DNA of 7,299 bases from an uncultured Eubacteriales bacterium (GCA_902782795.1 CACZOT010000336.1:1-7299), one strand, 5' to 3'. Shown: positions 1 to 5,861, counted from the stretch's first letter. Numbers and translations: made by a program. The notes: a model not told the origin generated them from the letters alone.

Positions 1-699
1 ACTTACCTGGCCCAGATCACCCTCGGCGTGGCCACGGATACGCAGGATTCCTCGGGCAAGGTCGTCTCCCGCAGGAGCGCGGAGGGGATCGGCGAGGCGG
101 AACTGCGCGCCGTGCTGCCCCGCTTCACAGGTCTGATCTGGCAGCGGCCGCCGGCCTATTCCGCGGTGCACAAGGACGGCAAGCGCCTCTACGATTTGGC
201 GCGCGCCGGGGCGGATACCGCCGTAGAGGAGCGGGAGGCGCTCGTCCACGCCTTGGAGTACGCCGGGCAGACCGGCCCGGATACGTATCTTCTGCGCGTC
301 ACCTGCGGCAAGGGCGTCTATATCCGCACGCTGCTCAACGATATCGGCGAGGCCATCGGCTGCGGCGCGCATATGTCCATGCTGGTGCGCGAGCGGGCCG
401 GGGCTTTCGGCATTGAGGAAAGCGTGACCCTGGACGCCGTCGCGCCGGACACCCTCGAGGGGCTGCTCCTTCCCATGGACACGCCCCTGGGCCGCTATCC
501 GCGCGCCGACATCGAGGCGGAGGGCAGGCATTTTGTGAAGAACGGCAACCCCATCCGCCCGGAATGGCTCGCGATCGAACGGGCGGTAGCGGCGGGAGAG
601 GTCGTGCGGGCCTATTTCGAGGAGGAATTCGTCGGCATGGGGGAGATGCGCGAGGATGGCTCCATGCGTTTCCGCGCCATGCTGGGGAGGCTGGAATGA
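1..699 (+). CDS. truB: tRNA pseudouridine(55) synthase TruB, 5'-truncated by the window edge
   Basis: TruB isomerises U55 to pseudouridine in the T-loop of tRNAs in the cytoplasm. The reading frame is open from base 1 (TYLAQITLGVATDT, the usual TruB segment) to TGA at 697-699, giving 232 residues of a family usually near 300. The N-terminal part with the catalytic Asp (GxLDPxATG motif) lies before the window. Family motifs visible are QRPPAYSAVHKDGKRLYDLAR (around 130-200), which matches the QxPPxxSAxKxxGxxxYxxAR stretch, and the CGKGVYIRTLLNDIGEAIG block (around 304-360), which matches the CSKGTYIRTLxxDIG region. The last about 75 residues fit the C-terminal PUA-like RNA-binding part. The start is not in the window; the GTG at 28 is an internal codon. 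The stop overlaps the ribF start (ATGA), the common truB-ribF arrangement in Bacillota. Nothing suggests the gene is damaged. Confidence 0.96.
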   Translation, partial: TYLAQITLGVATDTQDSSGKVVSRRSAEGIGEAELRAVLPRFTGLIWQRPPAYSAVHKDGKRLYDLARAGADTAVEEREALVHALEYAGQTGPDTYLLRVTCGKGVYIRTLLNDIGEAIGCGAHMSMLVRERAGAFGIEESVTLDAVAPDTLEGLLLPMDTPLGRYPRADIEAEGRHFVKNGNPIRPEWLAIERAVAAGEVVRAYFEEEFVGMGEMREDGSMRFRAMLGRLE

Positions 700-1241
700 A
701 GACTGCGAGCAGTTTTGCGCAATACGACGGCGGTCCTTGCGCAGCGGCCATCGGCATGTTCGACGGGCTCCACGCGGGGCATCGGGCGCTCATCGCCCGC
801 GCGGAGGAAGAGGCGAGGGGGCTCGGCGCGCCGCTAGTCGTGGTGACGTATGAAACGCACCCGCTGAGCGTGCTGCGCCCGGAGATCGCGCCGAAACCGC
901 TCATGACCGTGGAGGAAAAGCTCGACGCGCTGGAACGGCTCGGCGTGGATTGGGCCATTGTATGCCCCTTCACGCGGGAACTGGCTGCGACCCCGGCGGA
1001 GGCGTTCCTGCGGGATCTGTGCAAGGGCCTTTCGCCGCGCGTCCTCTGCGCCGGATACAACCACACCTTCGGCCAGGGCGGCCGGGGCGACGCCGCGCTG
1101 ATCCAGCGCATGGCCGGGGAGCTGGGTTACCGCGCCGTGATCCTTCCGCCGGTGGAGAAGGACGGCGCGCCGGTGTCCTCCTCCCGCATCCGCGCGCTGC
1201 TGGCCGCGGGGGAGACGGAGGCGGCGCGGCGGCTGTATTAA
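696..1241 (+). CDS. ribF: FAD synthetase (FMN adenylyltransferase) domain of RibF, lacking the riboflavin kinase domain
   Basis: The N-terminal domain of RibF adenylates FMN with ATP to make FAD. The product is 181 residues. GMFDGLHAGH (20-29) is the nucleotidyl-transferase GxFDGxHxGH signature, TYETHP (51-56) matches the usual TFxPHP, GYNHTFGQGGRGD (120-132) matches the GxDFxFGxxxxGD segment, and SSSRIR (161-166) is the second ATP-binding motif. Bifunctional RibF is about 300 residues; here TAA follows AARRLY, just where AARLLGRPY normally leads into the kinase domain. A terminator begins 28 bases after the stop, so no kinase remnant follows in any frame. The start is ATG 696, inside the truB stop, with GGGGAGG at 684-690 five bases upstream. 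A longer open frame from 564 would overlap truB deeply and is not credible. The protein is probably a functional monofunctional FAD synthetase; riboflavin kinase would need to be encoded elsewhere. A recent C-terminal truncation is the alternative. Confidence 0.93.
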   Translation: MKTASSFAQYDGGPCAAAIGMFDGLHAGHRALIARAEEEARGLGAPLVVVTYETHPLSVLRPEIAPKPLMTVEEKLDALERLGVDWAIVCPFTRELAATPAEAFLRDLCKGLSPRVLCAGYNHTFGQGGRGDAALIQRMAGELGYRAVILPPVEKDGAPVSSSRIRALLAAGETEAARRLY

Positions 1242-1269
1242 GGGCAAGCCGTTTCAAGATTTTGAACAC

Positions 1270-1311
1270 AAAGTGCTCCGGTGTCCGCTCGTTCGGACAC
1301 CGGAGCACTTT
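1270..1311. terminator. Bidirectional intrinsic terminator between convergent ribF and sialidase gene
   Basis: Perfect 18-bp inverted repeat (arms 1270-1287 and 1294-1311) with loop CTCGTT. On the plus strand the arm runs into TTTTTCTT, a good U-tract for the truB-ribF transcript. On the minus strand the downstream tract is weaker (TTTGTGTTCAAAA), but the hairpin is placed 28 bases past the sialidase stop and probably ends that transcript too. The rest of 1242-1339 holds nothing else recognisable. Confidence 0.92.
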
Positions 1312-1339
1312 TTCTTGCATGAACGGGCTGAAAGACGGA

Positions 1340-2353
1340 TTACAGCGCGGACAATATGCAGGCGTCGATGCGTTCGTAGGCGTTCCCATCGCCGCATTCG
1401 AAGAGGATGAACAGCGCGCCGTCCGGCAGCGGGGCGAGATCGGCGTAAGCGGCGGGCCCTTCGTGCAAAACGAGGGACGCCGCCCAGGTGCGGCCTCCGT
1501 CGTCGCTGCGGCGCACGGTGAGCCGTTCGCGCTTGATGGACGCGGGGTTGACGAAGTAGAGCCGCCCCTCCTGGGTGGAGAGCAGGCTCCCCTGGCAGAC
1601 AGGCTCAACCAGTGCCTCATCGAAATGGGGGGCGTCCCAGGTCGCGCCGCCGTCGCTGCTCTCGCTCACGGCGCGACGGTTCCGGCCCGCGTAGGAGCGC
1701 ATGTTGATGAGGACGCGCCCGTCCGGAAGCTCGGCCAGGGAGCATTCGTTCGTATCCGGACCAACGTCAGCGCTGCGCCGCCAGGTCTCGCCGTGGTCGT
1801 CGGAATAGAGCGCGCCGGAGATATACGGCCCGGACGTGCCGTCCTCTCCGAGCACGGCGTGGTTGCAGGGTACGATCAGCCGCCCGGAGGAGAGCTGCGC
1901 GCCGTGGCATGGGCCGACCGCGTGCCAGGTCCAGCCGGGAGCCATGGCCTCCTTGGTGATATCGACGGGCGCGGACCAGGTCTCGCCCAGATCGTCGCTG
2001 AACATGTGCAGGACGCGCCGCGAGGCCTCGCCCCGGAGGATCTGCGCCTCGCCGCCGTCGTGCAGGTTGCCGTTGAGAAGCAGGTGCAGCCGCCCCGTCT
2101 CGCGGTCGAACACGGGGCTGGGGTTGCCAAGGGTGTTCGGGTCGTCCGAGGCGATCAGTCGCGCGGGCCCGAAGGTGCGGCCGCCGTCCTCGGAAACGCA
2201 CGCGAGGATGCGGATGCAGCCCCAATCCGCCGAGGAATCCCGCCGCCCTTCGCAAAAGGCGACCACACGGCCGCCCGGCAGGGCGATGCAGGTGGGGATG
2301 CGATAGCTGGAATAGCCGCCTTCGCCGGCGGCAAAGAGGGTGAACCGTTCCAC
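1340..2353 (-). CDS. Sialidase (exo-alpha-neuraminidase, GH33 / BNR_2 type), no signal peptide
   Basis: This is a predicted sialidase that releases terminal sialic acids from glycans. The chosen GTG start (2351-2353) gives 337 residues and has GGGAGGT at 2361-2367, seven bases upstream; an upstream TTG at 2387-2389 has no such site. In order: YRIP at 17-20 with the first Arg-triad residue (R18); EGRRDSSADWG with the probable acid/base Asp (D43); Asp boxes SEDGGRTF (54-61), SDDLGETW (119-126), SDDHGETW (184-191), SSDGGATW (232-239) and SDDGGRTW (283-290); NECSLAEL with the Glu (E203) that pairs with the nucleophilic Tyr; NMR (R219, second Arg); R275 in KRERLTVRRS (likely third Arg); AYADLAPLPDG with Tyr 303, the likely nucleophile. 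All key positions appear intact. The N-terminus has no hydrophobic leader, lipobox or carbohydrate-binding module, so the enzyme is likely cytoplasmic and would act on imported sialyl-oligosaccharides. No nan catabolic or transport genes lie nearby. Family is secure; substrate is unproven. Confidence 0.92.
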   Translation of the reverse strand: MERFTLFAAGEGGYSSYRIPTCIALPGGRVVAFCEGRRDSSADWGCIRILACVSEDGGRTFGPARLIASDDPNTLGNPSPVFDRETGRLHLLLNGNLHDGGEAQILRGEASRRVLHMFSDDLGETWSAPVDITKEAMAPGWTWHAVGPCHGAQLSSGRLIVPCNHAVLGEDGTSGPYISGALYSDDHGETWRRSADVGPDTNECSLAELPDGRVLINMRSYAGRNRRAVSESSDGGATWDAPHFDEALVEPVCQGSLLSTQEGRLYFVNPASIKRERLTVRRSDDGGRTWAASLVLHEGPAAYADLAPLPDGALFILFECGDGNAYERIDACILSAL

Positions 2354-2360
2354 AGGAAAC

Positions 2361-2367
2361 ACCTCCC
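2361..2367 (-). promoter_or_regulatory. Ribosome binding site deciding the sialidase start
   Basis: GGGAGGT on the minus strand, seven bases before the GTG at 2353. It is the only strong Shine-Dalgarno sequence in this leader, and it rules against the TTG 36 bases further upstream, which would place the site inside the coding region. Confidence 0.82.
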
Positions 2368-2372
2368 GATAG

Positions 2373-2393
2373 GCGTTTGGTCTGGTCAAACGC
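2373..2393. promoter_or_regulatory. 7-bp inverted repeat upstream of the sialidase gene, possible operator
   Basis: GCGTTTG (2373-2379), 7-base spacer, CAAACGC (2387-2393). It sits 20 bases upstream of the sialidase GTG in the short gap between that gene and the preceding terminator, where a promoter or operator is expected. No convincing -35/-10 pair was found here. It may be a regulator site, an RNA hairpin in the leader, or chance. Confidence 0.3.
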
Positions 2394-2415
2394 TTTGCAT
2401 TCCGATCGAGCGCGA

Positions 2416-2444
2416 AAAAGCGCCCGCGGCGAGCGGGCGCTTTT
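2416..2444 (-). terminator. Intrinsic terminator of the three-TM membrane protein gene
   Basis: 12-bp perfect stem, AAAAGCGCCCGC (2416-2427) against GCGGGCGCTTTT (2433-2444), with a 5-base loop. On the minus strand it starts three bases past the stop of the gene at 2447-3316 and ends in TTTTTCGC. It separates that gene from the sialidase gene, so the sialidase is probably transcribed from its own start or by read-through. Confidence 0.85.
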
Positions 2445-2446
2445 GT

Positions 2447-3316
2447 TCAGGGATTGGTCTCCTCCGCCTGACCGGAGGAGCCGATATCGTCCGGCAGGGC
2501 GAAGGGATCGGCGGCGTCCACGGGGATGGGCGTCGCGGCCGGGGCGTAGGAGGGACGCGGCGCCGCGGCGGCGGCCTCGGCCTCCTTCTGGGCGAGGCTG
2601 CCCTCCAGGTCGTTCAGGTCATAGACGGTGATAAAGGCCTCGCTGTGCTCCTGGCCTTCGTAGGCGGGCAGATACAGCCGCGCGTCGCCGTTTTCGAGCC
2701 ATTCAACCTTCCACACGGGGTTGCGCACGTCTCCGGCCCAGACGCGCTCCGAAGGCGCGGCGAGGTAGAAGAAGCGGTTGAGCATCTGGTAGCCCGTGTA
2801 GACGCGGGGAAAATCGCCGCTCACCTCCGGGGCGACGTCCAGATTGGCGGAGCGCATGATCACCACGCGCTGGCCGTTCGGGGAATCGAGGTAGGCGACG
2901 GGCACCTCGGAATACTCGTAGAGCATTCCGGTGAAGCTGAACCCAGCGGCGATGACCACCGTCATGACGATGACCATCATGCAGGTGACCACCAGGCGAA
3001 TGGTGCGGTTCGGAGCGACGCGCCGCAGGCCCAGCATCGCCAAAATGGCGAGACCCAGCGCCAGAAGCGAGGCCAGCAGAGCCGCCAGCCAGTACCAGTT
3101 CACACACAGGGAGACGCCTCGCCCGCCGAAAGCAAGCCCGATCAGCGCGATCAGCAGCGCCGCCATCACGGACAGGGTGATCTTCGTGGCGATGTGCAGC
3201 CCCTTGCGCGGGGCTTCGGGCACGTTCAGCAGCGGCGCTCCGGGCAGCACCCGCGCGCCGGGGATATCGCGGTAACCGCCCTTGGGGGCGGGCTGGTTCT
3301 TCGTCTTCTTCGCCAT
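2447..3316 (-). CDS. Hypothetical membrane protein, three TM segments, Pro/Ala-rich C-terminal tail
   Basis: Not recognised as a named family. The 289-residue product starts at ATG 3314-3316, with GGAGG at 3326-3330 nine bases upstream; the frame is open back to 3532 but that stretch carries the promoter and reads as non-coding. It begins with a polar, basic, Pro-rich segment (MAKKTKNQPAPKGG, 1-40, likely cytosolic), then hydrophobic helices at about 45-63, 74-96 and 107-128. Next comes a soluble region (about 132-235) with SPNGQRVVIM (145-154), several aromatics and a short acidic stretch near the end. An Ala/Pro-rich low-complexity tail (about 245-289, AEAAAAAPRPSYAPAATPIP) closes it. With three helices and a cytosolic N-terminus the soluble domain would face outside. 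No lipobox, peptidase or transporter motif is visible. It is transcribed divergently from the walJ cluster and ends at its own terminator, so it is probably monocistronic. A role in envelope or stress physiology is only a guess. Confidence 0.85.
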   Translation of the reverse strand: MAKKTKNQPAPKGGYRDIPGARVLPGAPLLNVPEAPRKGLHIATKITLSVMAALLIALIGLAFGGRGVSLCVNWYWLAALLASLLALGLAILAMLGLRRVAPNRTIRLVVTCMMVIVMTVVIAAGFSFTGMLYEYSEVPVAYLDSPNGQRVVIMRSANLDVAPEVSGDFPRVYTGYQMLNRFFYLAAPSERVWAGDVRNPVWKVEWLENGDARLYLPAYEGQEHSEAFITVYDLNDLEGSLAQKEAEAAAAAPRPSYAPAATPIPVDAADPFALPDDIGSSGQAEETNP

Positions 3317-3355
3317 GCGGCGCAGCCTCCATTTGTTCCAAAGTTCGTTTCCGCT

Positions 3356-3384
3356 ATTATAGCAAAAACGCGGAGGAAACGCAA
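3356..3384 (-). promoter_or_regulatory. Sigma-A promoter with extended -10 for the three-TM membrane protein gene
   Basis: On the minus strand a perfect TATAAT (3356-3361) is preceded by TGC (extended -10) and, 17 bases further upstream, TTGCGT (3379-3384) as a partial -35. It lies 40 bases before the ATG, leaving a short leader with the GGAGG site. Confidence 0.8.
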
Positions 3385-3448
3385 ACCCACCGCGCGGGTT
3401 AGTTTTTCGCGAAGGGGCGGCCGCGGGTAGCGCGGGGAAGGGGAAATG

Positions 3449-3457
3449 TGCTATACT
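3449..3457 (+). promoter_or_regulatory. Extended -10 promoter for the walJ-rlmH cluster
   Basis: TGCTATACT at 3449-3457: TGn followed by a near-consensus -10 hexamer. The expected -35 position, around 3429-3434, reads AGCGCG and is not consensus, so recognition would rest on the extended -10. The transcript would start near 3464 and leave a leader of about 70 bases containing the GC palindrome at 3485-3498. It is divergent from the promoter at 3356-3384, with roughly 90 bases between the two -10 elements. Confidence 0.7.
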
Positions 3458-3484
3458 ATCCATAATTGGATGATTCTGCGCCTC

Positions 3485-3498
3485 CGGCCCCGGGGCCG
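3485..3498. repeat. 14-bp GC palindrome in the walJ leader
   Basis: CGGCCCCGGGGCCG is a perfect self-complementary sequence lying between the likely transcription start (about 3464) and the ribosome binding site (AAAGGAG, 3514-3520). In RNA it can form a short, very stable hairpin. It may influence translation of walJ, or may only reflect the high GC content. Confidence 0.4.
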
Positions 3499-3534
3499 CG
3501 CGCGAAGGATACAAAAGGAGCGACCGCCACACCC

Positions 3535-4347
3535 ATGGCTTTTGTTTTCGCGCCGCTGTTCAGCGGCTCCAGCGGCAACGCGCTGTACGTGGAAAGGGAC
3601 GGGACGAGGCTGCTTGTGGACGCGGGCCTGCCGGGCAAGCGCGTCGCGGCCGAGCTCGAGAAGGCCGGCGCCTCCATCGAGGACGTGCAGGCGATCTTCG
3701 TCACGCATGAGCATATGGACCACATCGCCGGGGTCGGCGTGCTGGCGCGCCGCTGGGGCATGCCCGTCTACGCGACCGATCCCACGTGGGAGGCCATGGC
3801 GGAGAAGATCGGCCGCGTCAAGCCGGAACAGAGGAGAATCGTCTCGCCCGGGGAGCCGATCGAGTTCGGATGCCTTCGCGTGACGCCCTTCTCCATCCCG
3901 CACGACGCGGCCTGTCCGGTCGGATACACCTTCACCGACGGGCGGCGCAAGCTCTCCGTGGCGACGGATATCGGCTGCTTGCGCGAGGATTGGCTCGAGG
4001 CCGTGGAGGGTTCGGACCTGCTGCTCCTGGAATCCAACCACGATGTGGACATGCTCCGCGCCGGGCGCTATCCCTACGAGCTGAAGATGCGCATCCTCGG
4101 GCAGACGGGGCATCTTTCCAATGACGACGCGGGCATCGCCGCGGCCCGCCTCTGCCGGCGCGGCGTCAAGCAGATCCTGCTCGGGCACCTCTCCCACGAG
4201 AACAACTTCCCGGAGCTGGCCTGGGAATCCGTGGCCTGCCGCTTAAGGGAGCTGGGCGCGGAAGGGGATATCCCCCTGGGCGTCGCCCTGCGCGGGGGCC
4301 TGAGCGGGCGGTATGTGCTGGAGGAAGGCGAGGTCGGCGCGGAATGA
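3535..4347 (+). CDS. walJ: MBL-fold metallo-hydrolase, WalJ/YycJ family
   Basis: 270-residue metallo-beta-lactamase-fold protein of the WalJ (YycJ) family, a predicted metal-dependent phosphodiesterase/nuclease. In Bacillus it is encoded at the end of the walRKHIJ cluster and has been linked to coordinating cell division or wall metabolism with DNA replication. Motifs: FSGSSGNALYVE (9-20), the family's N-terminal signature; THEHMDH (57-63) giving HxHxDH metal ligands; IPHDA (121-125); SVATDIG (141-147) with the bridging Asp; LLLESNHD (163-170); TGHLSNDDAG (191-200); GHLSHENNFPELA (217-229). Length and all metal ligands are normal. ATG 3535 is chosen because homologues begin with a short Mxxx-SGSSGN lead; AAAGGAG (3514-3520) is 14 bases upstream, unusually far, but no closer start exists. 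An upstream TTG at 3466 nearly coincides with the predicted transcription start. First gene of the cluster; no walRK genes are visible here. Its stop overlaps the next ATG. Confidence 0.93.
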   Translation: MAFVFAPLFSGSSGNALYVERDGTRLLVDAGLPGKRVAAELEKAGASIEDVQAIFVTHEHMDHIAGVGVLARRWGMPVYATDPTWEAMAEKIGRVKPEQRRIVSPGEPIEFGCLRVTPFSIPHDAACPVGYTFTDGRRKLSVATDIGCLREDWLEAVEGSDLLLLESNHDVDMLRAGRYPYELKMRILGQTGHLSNDDAGIAAARLCRRGVKQILLGHLSHENNFPELAWESVACRLRELGAEGDIPLGVALRGGLSGRYVLEEGEVGAE

Positions 4348-5351
4348 GCAAAAAAGGCGCAAAGCGGCGACCTACCGCCGCGGGGAAGAGCCGCCGAGGG
4401 AAGCGCCCGGCAAGGCCGCGTCTTCTGGACGCCTGTCGGCTCTACCTCTTCGCGGCGATGGGCACGGCCGTGCTCTTCGCGGCGCGTATGCTGCTGCCGA
4501 AGGGAGAATTCTGGATCCGCGAGGCCCTGGAGGCAGTGTGGGCTTTGTTGGCGCTGGCCCTTCCCGCAGGTCTTTGCCTCAAGAAGCTGAAGAAAAAAGG
4601 GAGAGCGCGGCGGCTGCGCCTCTGCCCGCCCAATATCGCCCAGACGGTGCTGGGTCTCCTGGCCATGTGTTTGTACGTGCTCTTCGCGGACGATCTGACG
4701 CTTCTGTGGGGCGCTGTCCTGGAGGGCTGGGGCATGACGACGCGGCTGGCGGCCGAGGCCTTCCACAGCCGCTGGGAGCTCGGCGCGGGCATTGCCTGCG
4801 AGAGCGTCCTCCGGCCCCTGTGCGAGGCAGGGTTCTTTTTCATCGCGCTGCTCGCCGCCTGGGAGCGGCGGGGCACGCGTTACGGCGCCTGGGCTTCCGC
4901 CGCGCTGTACGCATCGCTGGGCGGCGATCTTACCGCACTCCCGGCGCGGTTCGCCCTGGGACTGAGCGCGGCGATGCTCATCGCCTCGACGGGCTCCTGG
5001 CCACTGGGGGCGTTCTGCATGGCGTTCAGCGGCGCGGCGCAGACGGCGGCGGGCCAGCTGCGCGCCGTCTCGCTTGATCTTTCGCGCTTCGACGCCCTGG
5101 GCCAGAGCCTGGGCGGCGCGCGCGGGCTCTGGCTCCTGGCCCTGGAGACGGCCTTCCTCGGCGCGGGCTTTTTCTGCATCGTCAAAGGCGTATGCGCGGT
5201 GAAGCCGGTGGGTGGCACGAAGGTGCGCCCGCGGCCGATCGAGATCAAGGCTCTCGGCGCGGAGGAGGTCTTCATCCTCACCGCGGGCGTGATCACCGCA
5301 GCGGCGATCCTCCTGGCCGACGCGCTGCAAATGTGCGGCATCCTCCCCTGA
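4344..5351 (+). CDS. Polytopic membrane protein, degenerate CPBP (CAAX/Abi) protease-like, catalytic residues lost
   Basis: 335 residues starting at ATG 4344 inside the walJ stop. The N-terminus (1-27) is strongly basic, followed by some eight to ten hydrophobic segments (roughly 32-50, 61-81, 97-115, 150-172, 178-195, 201-215, 218-236, 262-284, 308-330). The 157-236 region lines up by eye with the CPBP intramembrane metalloprotease core (PF02517): PLCEAGFFFIALL (158-170) against the usual PxxEExxxRGxLL; AALYASLGGDL (186-196) against ALxFxxxHL; LGLSAAMLIASTGSWPLGAFCMAFSGA against LGLxLGxxYxxTGSxxxxIxxHxxxN. At the catalytic positions the second Glu is Ala162, the Arg is Phe166, the second-motif His is Gly193, the third-motif His is Met226 and the Asn is Ser229. 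Only Glu161 remains. The fold is therefore probably kept while proteolysis is lost. It lies between walJ and rlmH, where Bacillus carries the HtrA-type protease htrC. The CPBP assignment is inference from motif spacing; membrane topology is clear. Confidence 0.72.
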   Translation: MSKKGAKRRPTAAGKSRRGKRPARPRLLDACRLYLFAAMGTAVLFAARMLLPKGEFWIREALEAVWALLALALPAGLCLKKLKKKGRARRLRLCPPNIAQTVLGLLAMCLYVLFADDLTLLWGAVLEGWGMTTRLAAEAFHSRWELGAGIACESVLRPLCEAGFFFIALLAAWERRGTRYGAWASAALYASLGGDLTALPARFALGLSAAMLIASTGSWPLGAFCMAFSGAAQTAAGQLRAVSLDLSRFDALGQSLGGARGLWLLALETAFLGAGFFCIVKGVCAVKPVGGTKVRPRPIEIKALGAEEVFILTAGVITAAAILLADALQMCGILP

Positions 5352-5369
5352 GAAAGGCGGGCTGAACTG

Positions 5370-5846
5370 ATGAACGCCTCCATCGCCTGCGTGGGCAGGC
5401 TCAAGGAGCCCTGGCAGCGCGAGGCCTGCGCAGAATACTTGAAGCGCCTTTCGCGCTTCGGGACCTACACTGTGCGCGAGGTGGACGATCTTCCCGAGCC
5501 CGCGCATCCCTCCGAGGCGGCCAACCGCGCCGTCATGGAGAAGGAGGGCAAAGCGCTCCTCAGACAGCTGAAGCCGGGGGAGCACGTCATCGCCCTGTGC
5601 ATCCAGGCCAAAGCCCCCACGAGCGAGGCCCTCGCCGCGCGTCTGGGGGAACTGAGCGGCCAGGGAAAACGTCTTGTATTCGTGTTCGGCGGCTCGCTGG
5701 GGCTTTCGGACGAGGTCATCGCGCGGGCGGACGAGCGCCTTTCGCTCTCGAACCTCACCCTGCCGCACGCCCTGGCGCGCATCCAGCTGCTCGAACAGCT
5801 CTACCGCGCGGAGAAGATCCTCGCGGGGGAACGCTACCATAAATAA
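5370..5846 (+). CDS. rlmH: 23S rRNA (pseudouridine1915-N3)-methyltransferase RlmH
   Basis: RlmH is a SPOUT-class methyltransferase that uses SAM to methylate N3 of pseudouridine 1915 in helix 69 of 23S rRNA on assembled 70S ribosomes. The product is 158 residues, the typical length. Visible are the VGRLKEPWQREACAEYLKRLSRF start (8-30; family VGKLKE...EYxKRL), FVFGGSLGLSDE (104-115), the glycine loop of the trefoil-knot SAM site, then LSLSNLTLPHALARIQLLEQ (124-143) and the invariant C-terminal YRAEKI...YHK (145-158). One small deviation: the usual IxGK is IQAK (78-81). ATG 5370 is used, 18 bases after the previous stop, with a modest AAAGGCGG at 5353-5360. It belongs to the walJ cluster; walJ-rlmH proximity is conserved in Bacillota. 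Its substrate base is made by an RluD-type synthase, and an RluA-family synthase lies two genes downstream. Confidence 0.97.
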   Translation: MNASIACVGRLKEPWQREACAEYLKRLSRFGTYTVREVDDLPEPAHPSEAANRAVMEKEGKALLRQLKPGEHVIALCIQAKAPTSEALAARLGELSGQGKRLVFVFGGSLGLSDEVIARADERLSLSNLTLPHALARIQLLEQLYRAEKILAGERYHK

Positions 5847-5861
5847 GTGGCCGGGAGGCCA

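Noticed and set aside
564..695. Extended N-terminus for RibF upstream of ATG 696
   Set aside because: It would lie wholly within truB, reads as Gly/Arg-rich sequence, and family homologues start close to the GxFDGxHxGH motif. The ATGA overlap with GGGGAGG upstream is a better start.
1242..1339. Possible riboflavin kinase remnant downstream of the short ribF
   Set aside because: The 98 bases hold the terminator hairpin and show no kinase-like coding in any frame.
3384..3405. Small hairpin AACCC...GGGTT followed by a T-run (TTTTT) on the plus strand between the divergent promoters
   Set aside because: Only five paired bases with a 7-base loop, no gene upstream on that strand to terminate; judged too weak to call a terminator.
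950..3430. Very long open frame on the plus strand (about 826 codons) running antisense to the sialidase and the three-TM protein genes
   Set aside because: It has no family motifs, reads as Gly/Arg/Val/His-rich low-complexity protein, runs through two terminators, and is explained by the high GC content of the real minus-strand genes.
3317..3532. N-terminal extension of the three-TM protein up to 3532
   Set aside because: It would place the TATAAT promoter inside the coding region, and the extra residues show no conserved character; ATG 3316 has a proper GGAGG site.
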